From: Spisula solida
Taxonomy: Eukaryota; Mollusca; Bivalvia; Venerida; Mactridae
Direction of reading: 5' to 3'
Length of the DNA stretch: 64,000 nt
NCBI GenBank assembly: GCA_947247005.1
Contig: OX365949.1
Location: forward strand, 20,339,130 to 20,403,129
Part shown: piece after piece, positions 23,185 to 35,400 of the stretch
Layout of the letters: each line of letters starts with the position of its first letter
Position numbering within the stretch: the stretch's first letter is position 1
Translations under genes and position numbers: made by a program
Notes under the pieces: model-generated
Told to the model about the DNA's origin: nothing
The model's database searches: none
The model's input: only the letters and a program-made list of their open reading frames with translations

Positions 23185-25020
23185 ACAAGAAATATCACTG
23201 AATGTGTTGAATACCCCCAGAAACTGCTTGACACAGTGAGATATGCACAACTAGACTTAAAATTGATCTGACCAATGTGTGCTGACAATATGCACAACAA
23301 GACTTGGTACTGATAATTCATACAAAGTTTCGTTAAAATCCGACCATTGGTAACAGAGATATAGCGTGGACAAAACTTTTAAGTGTAAAAAACAAAGGGT
23401 CACAACTCCCTTAAAATTGATCCGACCAATGTGTGCCAACGATATGCACAACTACACTTGGTAATGATCAGTCATGCAAAGTTTCGATGAAATTCGACCA
23501 CAATGGTTACAGAAAAATTGCCCAGACAAAATTTATAAGTGCAAAATATAAAGGGCCATAACTCCCTTAAAGTCAATCCGACAGAATTCTTCTGACGATA
23601 TGCACAACTAGACTTGGTACTGATCAGTCATGCAAAGTTAAGATGAATTATGACCAATGGTTACAGAGAAAGAGCCAGGACAAAATTTACAAGTGTAAAA
23701 AATAAAGGGCCATAACTCCCTTAAAATCAATCCGACGGAAGTCAGCCGACGTATATACAACTATTAGACTTGGAACTGATCAGACATGCAAAGTTTCGAT
23801 GAAATACGACCAATGGTTACAGAGATATAGCCCAGACAAATTTGTAGGGACCAACCGACAGACCGAGCGAGCGAGCGACCGTCCGACCGACCGACCGACC
23901 GACCGACCGACCGACCGACCGACCGACCGACCAACCAACCAACCAACCATCCTCAAGCATGACTCCAATATAGCCCCCATATACTATGTATCTGGGGATA
24001 TAAAAAGGGCTATAATAACCCTCTTAAAATTTATTCCACCAGTGTGCCCCCACGATATGCGCAACTAAATTTACAGATCTGTCATGCGAAGTTTTGTTAA
24101 AAACTTACAAATGCTACAGAGAAATAGTGCTGACAAAATTTGTAACTGTAAAAAAACAAAAGGCCATAACTACATTAAAACTGAAACCACCAGTGTGCGC
24201 CAACGATATGTACAAATAGACTTAGCACTAAACAATCATGCAAATTTTCGATGAAATACAACCAATGGTTAAAGAGAAATAGCCCTTACAAAATTTATAA
24301 GTGTTATAAAAACAAAGGGCCATAACTCCCTTAAAATTTATCAGACCATCATGCGCCGACAGTATGCACAACTAGACCTGGTACTGATCAGTCATGCTAA
24401 GTTTCGTTGATATCTGACCAATGGTTACTGAGAAAAAGCCCGGACAAAATTTATAAGTGTTATAAAAACAAAGGGCCATAACTCCCTTAAAATTTATCAA
24501 ACCATCATGTGCCGACGATATGCACAGTAAGACCTGGTACTGATCAGTCATGCGAAGTTTTGATGAAATCCAACCTATGTTTACAGAGAAATAGCCTGGA
24601 CAAAATTTATAAGTGTAAAAAAACAAAGGGCCATAACTTCCTTAAAATTTGTCATACCACTATGCGCCGACAATATGCACAACTAGATTTAGTACTGATC
24701 AGTCATGCAAAATTTCGAAGACACCTGACCAATGGTTACAGAGAAATAGATCCGACAAAATTTGCACGGACCAACAAACGGACGTTCTAACGAAACGGTA
24801 TTTATGTGGCTACAATACGGAATGAAGAGTACATGTAGTTATCTGTCTAATTTTAGCCATATAAAAGAAAATTTTAGCCACATTAAAGAAAATTTTAGCA
24901 ACGTAAAAGAAAATTCGACTTTCGTTTTAACTATTTTCAACTGGTTTGTGGACGCGGACCAACAGACCTCAAGCATGACTCCAATATAGCCCCCATATAC
25001 TACATATCTGGGGGTATAAC
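23185..25020 (+). repeat. 155-bp tandem repeat array in two blocks, with a CCGA tetranucleotide tract
   Basis: The marker CATAACTCCCTTAAA recurs at about 23401, 23557, 23711, 24011, 24165, 24321, 24477 and 24632, a spacing of 154-156 bases except across the block boundary. Each block closes with a tail: block 1 has GGACCAACCGACAGACC and a (CCGA)n-(CCAA)n tract at 23876-23950, then CAAGCATGACTCCAATATAG; block 2 repeats the tail at about 24770-25018. The shared tail shows the two blocks are copies of one composite element rather than one simple satellite. R-, T- and P-rich open frames over the tract are artefacts. Confidence 0.9.
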
Positions 25021-25261
25021 AATCAAATACCTGTAAAAACAATATATATTGCTAGGCGTTCCCATGGTGCATTCGGAAGTTTAAGGTGTGTCAATGCATT
25101 TGGTTTCCTTGGTAATGAAACTGGCAAACTTAACAGCAAGCCTTAGTCTAGTATTCAGCCAATAGACTTTTTGTCTCTGATTCTGTTTTACCAATACTAC
25201 GTAGGGTGAGCTTCACAATCTTTAAGACTCCCTCTCAAAGTTTCGAGGAGTGACTATTCTG

Positions 25262-25501
25262 CAGGGGTGTCAACAGGGCCAAATTAAAAATCAGGAAAAT
25301 TGTAAGCGGTCGAATATTTTTGCCAAACAAGTGGCTTTCAATGAGATTGTTCCATAATTAACTCTGTTTGTATTAAGTAAAATCCTTCAGAGCAGATTAA
25401 GATAACCATAACTTTGCCATTTCTTGAGATATTTTCATCAAATAACTTTTATTTTGGTCAGAACCATAAATCCGGATCAATCAGGAAAATTGACACCCCT
25501 G
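25262..25501. mobile_element. hAT-like MITE family B, copy with 7-bp flanks
   Basis: CAGGGGTGTCAACAGGGCCA at the left and ATTGACACCCCTG at the right. TATTCTG lies immediately outside both ends (25255-25261 and 25502-25508). Same orientation and family as 4186-4453. Confidence 0.85.
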
Positions 25502-25916
25502 TATTCTGGTACCCCTGAGCACTAGAAAGCCTACATGTATTGAACTCTATTCATGTTGTAAATGTAGACACAATAGAATTTCTATGCCTCAAACTACTTT
25601 TGGAACGGAATAGTTCAAGCCATCTACCTGTTCGTGGCATCTATGGTATTCAAGTGTTATGTATGGTTTAAGATCAAACTGATGTTGGAATTGGTATAAT
25701 AGTAGCCGTATTGCGGGTGTGTAATGCATAATTGTGTTTAAGTAACTAAAGAATGTGTTTCATTTTTTAAACACTACTGAATTTCATTTAATATAACAAT
25801 AAAACATTATATTGTGTGACAAATCATCCTAGAGTTATGCCACTTGTCTAGAGGAGTTGAATAATGACAATAAGCATGTGTGCCAAGTTACAATGCAATA
25901 GCATTGATACAGTGCC

Positions 25917-26155
25917 ACAGATATGGTTTTAGTCCATTGGGTATTTTACCCCTGAGTTTCAATTTTGGTTGGGTTTTGACCAATTTTAATTGGGTATTTA
26001 ATAAAACTCACAGGCAAATGATCTTTTATGCACTATTTTTCACTATATCATCATTTTCTATTTGGGTATTTTAGATTGTCTTTGCTTTTTTCTTACCCCC
26101 TCCTCTCAGAATCTATTGGGTTTTAAGAAAATTAATTGGGTAATTATCCAAATAC
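25917..26155. repeat. TTGGGTA-rich interspersed repeat, copy 1
   Basis: Shares ATTGGGTATTTTACCCC, TTTTAATTGGGTATTTAATA and the segment up to AATTAATTGGGTAATTA with the reverse complement of 44085-44300. The open frame 25880-26074 lies in it and is not a gene. Confidence 0.75.
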
Positions 26156-26910
26156 ACAGGTTATCTGAGGTTCTGTTGATAGTAAACAAAATATTTAACA
26201 TTTTACAAAAGCTTTAACCAAAATGTCTACAATAAAAAGGGTGATAACTCCTTTAATACAAAATCATCTTAAGAGTTATGCCCCTTGTCTAGTATGTGGA
26301 GTTATAAAATTGATCATTTATTTTCAAGAGAACTTTATGGCTTTTCTTGTTTATATTGTATTTTAATTAGCCAGAACATGGCTGTGCACTTTTCGCAATC
26401 AACATAGTCCCCATAATAGAGAATTGAATAACTTCCCTTTAAAATCAAGGGAGGCTACTGAGTTTACAGAACCTAAGGAGCAATACAGGTGAAGATTTAC
26501 AGGTTACAATACATATTGACAGAATGTATGTGAGCAAGTTAAAAAAAGTATTACAAGTTTTAAATAAACAGTTTTAGTCGCATTCTTCGGTAATATACTT
26601 ATATCTAAACCGAAAAAAATTGGTCTTTAGTCTAGAAAGGGACCTAACTCTTGTCAAAAATTAATTAGAATATATATTAAACTTTTATCTAATACCAAAT
26701 CGGATTTGAAAATAAAATGCTTGACACCTTTCAATATTTTTTTGTTTACAAACTAATATAAGTGAAAATAAATCCGAATTGCACATGCAACCACTTTTAG
26801 TGGGCTCAACTCCCACTTGCCGGAGTCTTGGCTTGGAAAAAGTCCAGAAAAATGGAAAAGATGAAATAGGCTAAATGCCCGAATACTAACGATGCTAAAT
26901 TATTGCTTAC

Positions 26911-27070
26911 CTTCAATTTGCATTAAATGAGCTGTTAGAATAACGCGACAATCCTATCTTGGCGAATATAGAGGTGTTTTATACGGATGGACGTGGAAAA
27001 GTGGTAGAACGAGATGTTGGGATGTTTTTCTGTGAAGCGTAAGATTCGCTAAACCGTGATATTTACTTGA
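26911..27070 (-). other. Candidate 5' non-coding exon of the 889-aa gene (5' end not determined)
   Basis: On the minus strand, TGCAAATTGAAG is followed by the strong donor GTAAGC at 26910. Upstream is relatively CpG-containing sequence including TGGCGCGCGTGG near 27077-27088, which could mark a TATA-less start region. The first coding exon of the gene begins exactly with ATG after an acceptor, so it needs an exon like this. The link to it is inference, and the transcription start cannot be read from sequence. Confidence 0.35.
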
Positions 27071-27419
27071 GAATTACCACGCGCGCCAAAATCCAAACTC
27101 CGCATCAACATCAGAGAATGCTTTCCCGTTATTTATTTAAACACAGGTCAGCCCTGTCTTAGCCTATGGGAAACATATCATACACACATGCTATATTCGT
27201 GAGTTATTATTCTGCTTCATTGAAAACCAACAAGTCGTTAAAGTTACGGTTAGATCTACAATTATTTTTTTGGGTGTTCCCCGGGAGTAGAATCTATGAT
27301 GTTTGGTGTTTGAACTTTCGAATAGGCTACAATTTTTCTAAAATTATGCCGTGAACTCCACATTTCTATTCGTCACATTAGCAATTGCTCTATAAAATAT
27401 TTTTATGGTGGGGTGGGTG

Positions 27420-28070
27420 AGGGAGGAGTGTCCCCTCCCGGCGAAGATTTTTTCACTTTCGAATTATAATCATGCAATTTCCTGCACTTTAAGCTTTTAA
27501 AATCAGAAGTCAAGGTACTAAAATTGTACAGCTACATCAACAGAAAATACGATGAGCTTAACAATTATTTAAAAATAAGTTTTTACAATTGCCTAAAATT
27601 TATAAATCAGGCGTCAAATTATTAAAATTCAAGCTACATAATCAGACAACGTAAATTTTTATAGTTAGAGTTGATAGTTTTAGTTAGACGTTAAATTATT
27701 AAAAGTGTAGAATCTAGGTCTACTGTTACAAATCAAAACACATAACCCATGAAACAGGCCTAAACAATATGAGATCTATAACTGAAAGTTTCCACAGGTT
27801 CAGATCGATGTTTTAGTAACATTTTGATAAAAAAATCATAAAATTTCCTGCACTCTAACTTTTAAAAAATATTAAAATTCAACGCTTGACACATGAAGTT
27901 TAAAAAAATGTGCCCCCTCCCCCATTGCGATGATTTTTGTCAATGTTGAATTAAAATCATTTTTGCAGCTATTATGTTCTAAAAAAACACGGGAAATTAT
28001 TAAAATTGCGTTGCTACATAATCAATAATAAATCTATCAACAAAATTTTTTCGAAATGTGTGTCACATTG
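27420..28070. repeat. Diverged tandem units, roughly 100-130 bp, AT-rich with C-rich patches
   Basis: Recurring TTATTAAAATT followed by GCTACATAATCA-like text, and CATGCAATTTCCTGCACT, between GTGCCCCCTCCC-like patches. Strongly decayed; boundaries uncertain. Confidence 0.4.
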
Positions 28071-28094
28071 TTAAATCGATCCGTTCACACATTA

Positions 28095-28180
28095 TAGCAT
28101 TCTCGTTCACCAGAGTATTCTTCCTCCGAAACATAGTCTGGGAACTTGACTAGCCACTGATGTATGAGGATGACATTATC
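28095..28180 (+). repeat. Interspersed repeat family E (TCTCGTTCACCAGAGTATTC), copy 1
   Basis: ATTCTCGTTCACCAGAGTAT followed by TCTGGGAACTTGACTAGCCA and CTGATGTATGAGGATG. The same order occurs at 49570-49640 and 56153-56240. Confidence 0.65.
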
Positions 28181-28510
28181 ATGTTATGTTATAGTAACAT
28201 AGATCATAGTCTGGTTCCCGACGTGCAGGTAATCCAGACTACATAGATCAGGGAATCAAACTCCAGTGATCCCCTAAATCATTATCATCAGGCGCTGTAA
28301 AATCATTTGTTAGAGCGTCTGACTGATACAGATCAGGAGTAATAAGGGCCTGGATAAACAACAGGGGGCACCATTTATTGTACTCTCTTCCGTTATATGT
28401 AATATACAGAGGCTGTTATCATAAAATATTGATCCCTAGCCAGATCGATTGGTAATATTATAAGGATTTTAACATTTTTGGGATATAAAATGGTCACTCC
28501 GAGGCCAACT

Positions 28511-28528
28511 GGGGGGGGGGGGGGGGGG
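28511..28528 (+). repeat. Run of 18 G
   Basis: An uninterrupted G run followed by CGGGCC and then C-rich sequence. It may form a G-quadruplex, and it may also be an assembly weak point. Confidence 0.8.
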
Positions 28529-28589
28529 CGGGCCTCCTGTGCCCCCCCGGTTGACCCGGGTCTGTCGTTATTTTCTGGGAATCCTGCAA

Positions 28590-28674
28590 ACTTTTATTTT
28601 GGTCAGAAGCCATTGCTCTTTCAGGATTGATAAATCCGGAATTCCGGATAAATAAGGAAAATTGACACCCCTGG
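28590..28674. mobile_element. hAT-like MITE family B, truncated copy
   Basis: CTTTTATTTTGGTCAGAAGC through ATTGACACCCCTG matches the right third of the 4186 and 25262 copies. The left part is lost at the G-rich stretch. Confidence 0.8.
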
Positions 28675-28918
28675 AATTCTGATATCAGAAGCTTGAGTAC
28701 GCTGGTACCCACAGCTGGTAGAAGAGGATGAGAAATAGCAACACAGTTACTTTATTGCAAATCGACAAACTTAACCAAAGACTTTTTAACAATAAAGGTA
28801 ATTTCTAAACTGTAGTAAAAATTCTAGTTTCAGGGACTAGACATAATATTATTATTTAATAAGAGAGAGATAACATGGCAACAGTAGATACTTCCTTCAA
28901 CGTTCAACTTGTTTGCGG

Positions 28919-30146
28919 TTATAATTGTATACTTAACGGATTTAAAAACGCGACACTGGGGTATGTTGTTTTTTAGCAGACTATTCAAGTTTAAAGTTTA
29001 TGTCGGTATTGGAATAGTGCAGATTAAAGGTAAATGTATTGGCGTCATTTTGGTACTAAGATGATGAAACTGAGATGAGTATTAACAAATATATAGTGCA
29101 ATCAATACGCCGATCCAGAAAACAAAAGTCGCATTCTGACCAAAATTGCTTACAAGGTTACCTCCCCTTGACCAAAAAACATTATGTAGGTCTATGAGAT
29201 AATTCACCATATCGACATTACAACTTAAAACCCGTTTTCCGGGATTACGGAATTAAATGAGCGACAATGTGCGAGATATTCCGAATGTACGTCAGGGGGG
29301 AAACGGATATAGCGTATAGAGCAACTAGGTACAAAAATCGCGATTATTTAAGCCAAATGATAAGAATTTGTAAAAAGTCTTACTAGAAAACAATGACAAC
29401 ACAATTTTTCGACCTCGCTGATATATTTTCGCCTAAATGATATGTTTAACTTGAAAAATGCGTATTTTTTTATCGACATCGGTATCGAGCCACGGAAGCG
29501 GCCGTGTATAATAAAATGCAATATTTCAAATATAAAGCATTTTTTAGGATAATTCTTGCTAAAGTTTAAAAACAAAGATGTTTAATGATAATGTGTAATA
29601 ATTATTTTATATGTTTTCATGTTTAAACGTTGAAAAAAGAATAATTATATACACTCCCGCTATACCGCTTATTGCTCGCTAACCCCCTGACCGTGAAATT
29701 TCGGTTCCGGAAAAACGGGTTTTATTGAGTAATGTCGATATCGAAAATGGTGTATGTTTCTTGCAACAATGTTTCCGTGTCATATAGACACATTTAAAAT
29801 AAAGGTTGGATATGCAATTTATTATATTCAATATAATTAAGAATTCGTATATAGAAGTCAGACTAGCCCTACGTAAACATTCGCCCTGTTAAATACAGAC
29901 TGGTCATCTTCAACGATAAAACCAATGCGCCGATAAACATGTTACTTTCGTTTTCTGGACCAATGTCTTATTCGTGTGATAATTTAATTAAAACTCATTG
30001 GATTTTATTAATAATGGTATCAAAATGACGACATTGAATTAGCCTTCACGAATATACAAATACATTTTATATGGGAATTTGTTTTCCTAAAATATACTAA
30101 CATACCCAAGTGTCGCGTTTTTAAATCCGTTAACCATAATTATAAG
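28919..30146. mobile_element. 1.2-kb foldback element made almost wholly of inverted arms
   Basis: The outer arms read AACGGATTTAAAAACGCGAC (28935 on) and its inverted match ending near 30140. Matching pairs continue inward: GTCATTTTGGTAC, CCAGAAAACAAAAGT, ATCGACATTAC, TAAAACCCGTTTTCCGG and GTCAGGGGG each have an inverted partner at mirrored distance, with the centre near 29530. Arms are about 600 bp and diverged. The small open frame 29348-29575 shows no domain. Confidence 0.8.
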
Positions 30147-30768
30147 TATTTAGTTACATAACTAACACACTATTTATTTATGTCAATAAACAAAGGATGA
30201 TACTATCAGCATTAATAGCATGATCCAATGTGGTTTCAATCAATGAATTAGCTAAGGTGTTTATAAACGGTCCGTTTTAATGTCTATCGATCAGCTGGTT
30301 ACCTAGGAAACAGTTGTCTTAGTGCGGTCATAATCAGAAATTCTCAACGCTTATATACATGTATAATACATTCTCAAACAAAGAGGATTTCGATTTATTG
30401 TGATATCAATTCCAAAGTTCCGAACCGTGAGAAATGTATCACTGTGTACAGTCCAGTCAGGATATTGTGACAGTGACGTTGCAATATATTTTTTAAATTG
30501 ATATATTCATAACTTTTTTACTCTTAATATATGATACAGTTACCTGTGTGGAAATATGCAGGAATGGCGACATATGAAGGAAGATCCATAAATATCACAT
30601 GATTATACATTTTGTCGAACATCGAAGTAATTTATATGTTGGAACCAATCGCTTTAACCCATAATGAAGAAGCTATAAGGAGTGTCCGCAAACTTGTGGA
30701 ACAATACATGAACTCTCCTATTTTGTGCTACGTGTTTTAGAAGTTAGCAAAAGATGAATGTTAAAGAT

Positions 30769-30888
30769 ATACGTGGGGTGATCAAAAAGGAATTAAGGAC
30801 AAATACTATAATTTGTAATGTTTACGTGTTTTATCCATTTAGTCATTTTACAGCGTTTGTCTCATTTCTTTTTGATCACTCAACGTAT
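30769..30888. mobile_element. Short mariner-like MITE (TIR ACGTGGGGTGATCAAAAAG)
   Basis: ACGTGGGGTGATCAAAAAG at the left and CTTTTTGATCACTCAACGT at the right are inverted with two mismatches, and TATA-type sequence flanks both sides. The GGGGTGATCAA core recurs in the larger element at 61574-62778. Confidence 0.75.
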
Positions 30889-30894
30889 ATACTA

Positions 30895-32340
30895 AATGCC
30901 CCTTAAAAGAATCATTTTGACCAAAATGCAACGGAAAATACTCCTCTTTGTAGCATTATTGCGTGGCAACTATTTAACGTTTAACTAATTCAGTATAGCA
31001 CGGAGAATTGGATTCCCCTTAAGATAATTTAACAGCTGATAAAGCGTCTATATTTATAACCCCGGTTGAATGTTTTCATGAACGGGAAGTATCACGAAAA
31101 CTCTCGAGGTGTAGTACCAACAGAAATCTCAAGGACCGATATTGCACGATTTGCTCGTGAAAAATTATATATTCAACGCAAGAATCTTGTAATATATTAA
31201 TGCATAAGAGTCAGGATAAAACCAAATTCTCCGTGCTTTAGTTTGTTCTTATGTTTGTTCAAAGATCTAGAAATTCATGTGTTTGAATGATGAACTAAAT
31301 CTCTAATAATTATATGCAATAGATATATTTTTCTGCTTTAAAACAAGATCCTTAAAACAATGATCAATACCCCATTTATTAAAATCAGTCAAGGAATAAA
31401 AAAATAGACCTCAAAGAGCCAGACCAACTCTTATTAAATGGAAATTAAAATTGTATCAGAAAATACCCGATTTGCCTCATTCAAATGATACTTTTCTGAA
31501 TTATATAAGAGGTAGACAAAAACAAAGTACCTCATACAATAGAAGAAACTTCGCTCTTCAAAATTGTGACATGGGTCATTAAAAAAGGATGACAAACAAA
31601 ACTTTTGATGCAAAATAACAGAATCTGCTGCATTCTAATTTGCATTTTCTCTCAGCTTTCAATTGAGTATCCAATTTGTGTGTTTGGATCTTTGGCAAAG
31701 ATCATATAACTAATACATGTACGTGTAATTTCATTTCTTTGGTTTGTTTTATCACGTAATAATGCTACGTAGAGAGATATTTCAAGCACGGCATTGGTTT
31801 ATCTGTCATTTTTGATATGATTTGTTATAGATTTCTGTTGAATTGTAGACCGATTCTACATATTGAGCTTAAATAAAAATTGCTTGAGTACCATGGAATA
31901 TAATTATGTGCAAAGAGCATACACCTGTTTTCTTTGATACGTGCAAATGTTTAATAATTATGTTAGGGTTAACCTTCATTAATAGGAGCTGCATGTACTT
32001 GAAGGATATTAGCGAGGGTATATGATATAGCATCACCCGGAACAAATAACCTTTTCCTGTGCAGTCGCGATTTGGGAGGAGGTGCTTCCCTTGCACTTTC
32101 ACACGGGGAGGTAACCACTGCAAGGTGTTTTAGAGATTGTCGTAATTTGTTTTATTATTATAGTACTTTTTATGAAAAATACCTTACCAAATGAGTTTAA
32201 GGTCTAAAATGTTAACACGATAGCTAAATCGATTTTGAAACTGCGTAAGGGTTATGATTTTAAATTATGAATCTTATGTCGTAAAAGTTAGCCGATTTAC
32301 GGTAACAGTCGGGTTTACGACAAGCGCCAGATTCGAAGAA
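30895..32340. other. No gene recognised; candidate TRIP13 promoter region at the right end
   Basis: AT-rich. The minus-strand open frame 31869-32123 has no recognised domain. There is no TATA box or CpG cluster clear enough to place a start of transcription. Confidence 0.4.
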
Positions 32341-32452
32341 ATATTTTTTGTTATTATCGACAAAATGGTGTAGTCCTTTGTTAACAGGTCATCTAAAAGA
32401 CCATTCAAGCCTTCAATCATTTACATTTAACGTGTTCCCGAGTTTGGGGGAA

Positions 32453-35400
32453 ATGTGCGCAATGATGTCTGGTGATGGACCGTGTAATGGGCACCACAAC
32501 TTTATTTACCATGTAGAAATAAGTCAACACCCTCAAAGGTAGAGTCAGGAGCCCGTTGCCTACTCAAATTGCCACCAAACCCCAATCAATGGTTTTCTTA
32601 CGTCTATTCAATGAGACGCTACCAGCTAGCAGTTCACTGTACTATCTGAAAGCGCTAGACAACTGCTTTCTGGCGCCTCCTCGATAGCCTAGTGGTAGAG
32701 AGTCCGCTTCGAGTGCGGGAGGTCCAGGGTTCGATCCCAGGCTGCGTCCTACCAAAGATGAAATCAAAATGGTACCAGAAATTTCCTTTCTAGACTCAGC
32801 ATAAAAGCGAAACTGGTTTCTCTTCTCTCATGGCAAATTATGGATGACATAAGGAATGAGGTGTCAAGAGACTCTTGAAGAGTGAATCAGTGATTGATAT
32901 AAGTTGGAAAAACTTGTTTCACAATCGACCGTGAAATAAATTAGTATAAACTAAAAACTAAATTATAGCGGCAGTGAACAGCTTGAGAGCATTGAACACA
33001 TACTAATCCGTGTGATGGTATGAGTTGTAAGTGTGCATCTTAACTTAAAAATAGAGCGCTGTATTAAAGAAGTATTGAGGGGGTAGTTGCTTTGAACCAG
33101 TTTTCAAGCACAATTTTTCCATTGATTTTACGATTTACTTCATTGGTGGCAGCAGTATTTGGCACTTCGCTCTAAAGTCTAATTGGTCATTGAAGTCTAT
33201 AATTTATAAAGTGGTTTCAAATACGGTTGAATATATTGATTGCTGCCTTGAACTTTCCATTAATACTTTTACTTGACTAAATTATCCAATTATTTATCAA
33301 CGATATGACTTCTCATTTGAGAGCATTTTCTAAACCTTATTACATAATTCTTATATAATGCCTGACAGTCACTAAGCCCGGTTTTCCTGGAGAACGGCTC
33401 ATATATATGTAGAAACATCAGCTGCATGTGGCATATTATGGGGCCGGAGTTCCCCGCATAGATGTGAACTAACTTACTAAGTAAGAAGTTAATTTTAGTT
33501 ATAGCCCTTTTTAATGTTTTGTGAAATGAATATTACTGTATCTTAAATGCATTTACTTTATAAAATTTTCACATCATGATATTAATAAATTTCAATGTTT
33601 TTCAGTACTGCCCTGAGAGAAGAAATTGTATCTCACGCAGAACAGTTGTTTGTTGGATCAAAGCTTTCACCTGGTGATATTCTACTCACAGACTTTGAAA
33701 GTCCGTTTTTAAAGCAACATGTGAAACAGATCGCCATATCAGATACCAACCTGTCTCAGCACGAAGTATGTCCACTGTTTTATATCAGTTCTAATGTGTT
33801 GCCTTATGCAAAATTCAAAGAAAAGTTCAAAACTTTTGAATTTTATTAATTATAATTAATATATGTGCTTAAAACAGACCATAAAGGAATGTTATAAAAT
33901 GTTGTAATCATTGTAAACGGTATCCGACCAACTCACCCCCCTACCAACTCACCCCCTACCAACTCATCCTGGATTTGGACAACTCGCCCGGTGTCAATTT
34001 CGAAATGTCCAACTCACCCCCCATCAATTTTATATGTAGAATATTATATTTATTTTTAAACTTAGTGTTAATTCATGATAATAAAGTGTATTTATACACA
34101 AATAAATTAACAGATCTCTGCTTTCTCGAATACTTGCGAGTTTGTTAGTTATTTATCTTCGTTATTTTCAAAACTTGATCGTTCGGAAACTATGATTTTC
34201 TATGCAAGTTATCTAATTTTCCAATGTTTTTTAACAAGGTATTTGACTATTGACAATTGATATAATAGATCTTATTATAGTCCTAATTTTTTCGATCATA
34301 ATGTTTTTTGACAAATTGTTTTATTTTTTTCCTTTGTTTTTCGCTTTTTTCACTGTCATTACAGCGTTTTCAAAATGGCCACTGTTTGAAAATACTGTTA
34401 ATTTTACAAAAAAACGCCTCCAATATCACATAATTGAACATATTAATAATTTCATAATAAACTATTACCAATTCAAAGTGATTTTTTCCAACAAATCTAT
34501 TAAATTTAATAAAAATATCTTTAGGGGGGGTGAGTTGGTATGTTATTTTTTTAAGGGGGGGATGAGTTGGTCATTGCACAGGGCGAGTTATCCAAATCCA
34601 GGGTGAGTTGGTCAGGGGGTGAGTTGGTAGGGGGGTGAGTTGACTGTAAATCTTGTAAACATAATATTTGTCAAACAACACACATGTTTATAAATCTTTG
34701 GAGGCCAGAAACTGTTTGGAAATGAGTTTACCTAAGTCTGTCTTCAACTCACAGGAATGTGAGGGTGCCTGTTCACTCCTGTGCCATGACATACCTAAAT
34801 TGTTAGAAATGGTACTCCCTTGCTCTTTATAGTGTTTACAAGTATTTGGCCAACCAGTACTTGCTATATTTAAACTATTATGTATAGTTGCTGGACTCAG
34901 TCTGGTTGGCCCAGTGTCTTAATATGTAACCGAGAAATCCTCATATGACCAAAATATTGAAACTGCCTTGATTGACTAATTGTAGTGCTCTCAGACTGAG
35001 TCAAACATTCTGGCAACAAAATGATGCCAGTAGTTCTGTATTCCTCTTTCTCTTCTCACATATACCTTTGTGGTAATAGATCTATTTTAAGCTGCATCAG
35101 AAATGAGGTGTGAAGAGTCTCAGTCTTTAATACTTTTAATACAAGATAGAACTTTTTATACAATCTAGAATCGTATCATGATGTAGGTCCTTTTCAGTAT
35201 GCATTAAATAAATACATGTACTGGTTGTATAAATAATAACTGCAGGGCTTTTTGGCTGAATTGTGAAGAGGCCCAAGCCCTTTTGTTTTGTGAAAATTTA
35301 GCGCGAAAATTCTCAAAATTGTAAAAAACTAAGCACGATAAATCACCAAATATTGAAATAAAATTTTTCATAAATGTTAAGTAATTTTTGTCCACTTGTC

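Noticed and set aside
23764..24068. Arg/Ser- and Pro/Thr/Asp-rich open frames
   Set aside because: Produced by the CCGA tetranucleotide tract; the frames exist on both strands.
32348..32452. TRIP13 start at 32348, adding 35 residues
   Set aside because: The frame is open, but the extra residues do not resemble the family N-terminus, and starting at 32453 gives near-standard length. Not excluded.
32685..32757. Functional tRNA gene with anticodon CGA
   Set aside because: A and B boxes are present, but the acceptor stem does not pair and a SINE body follows.
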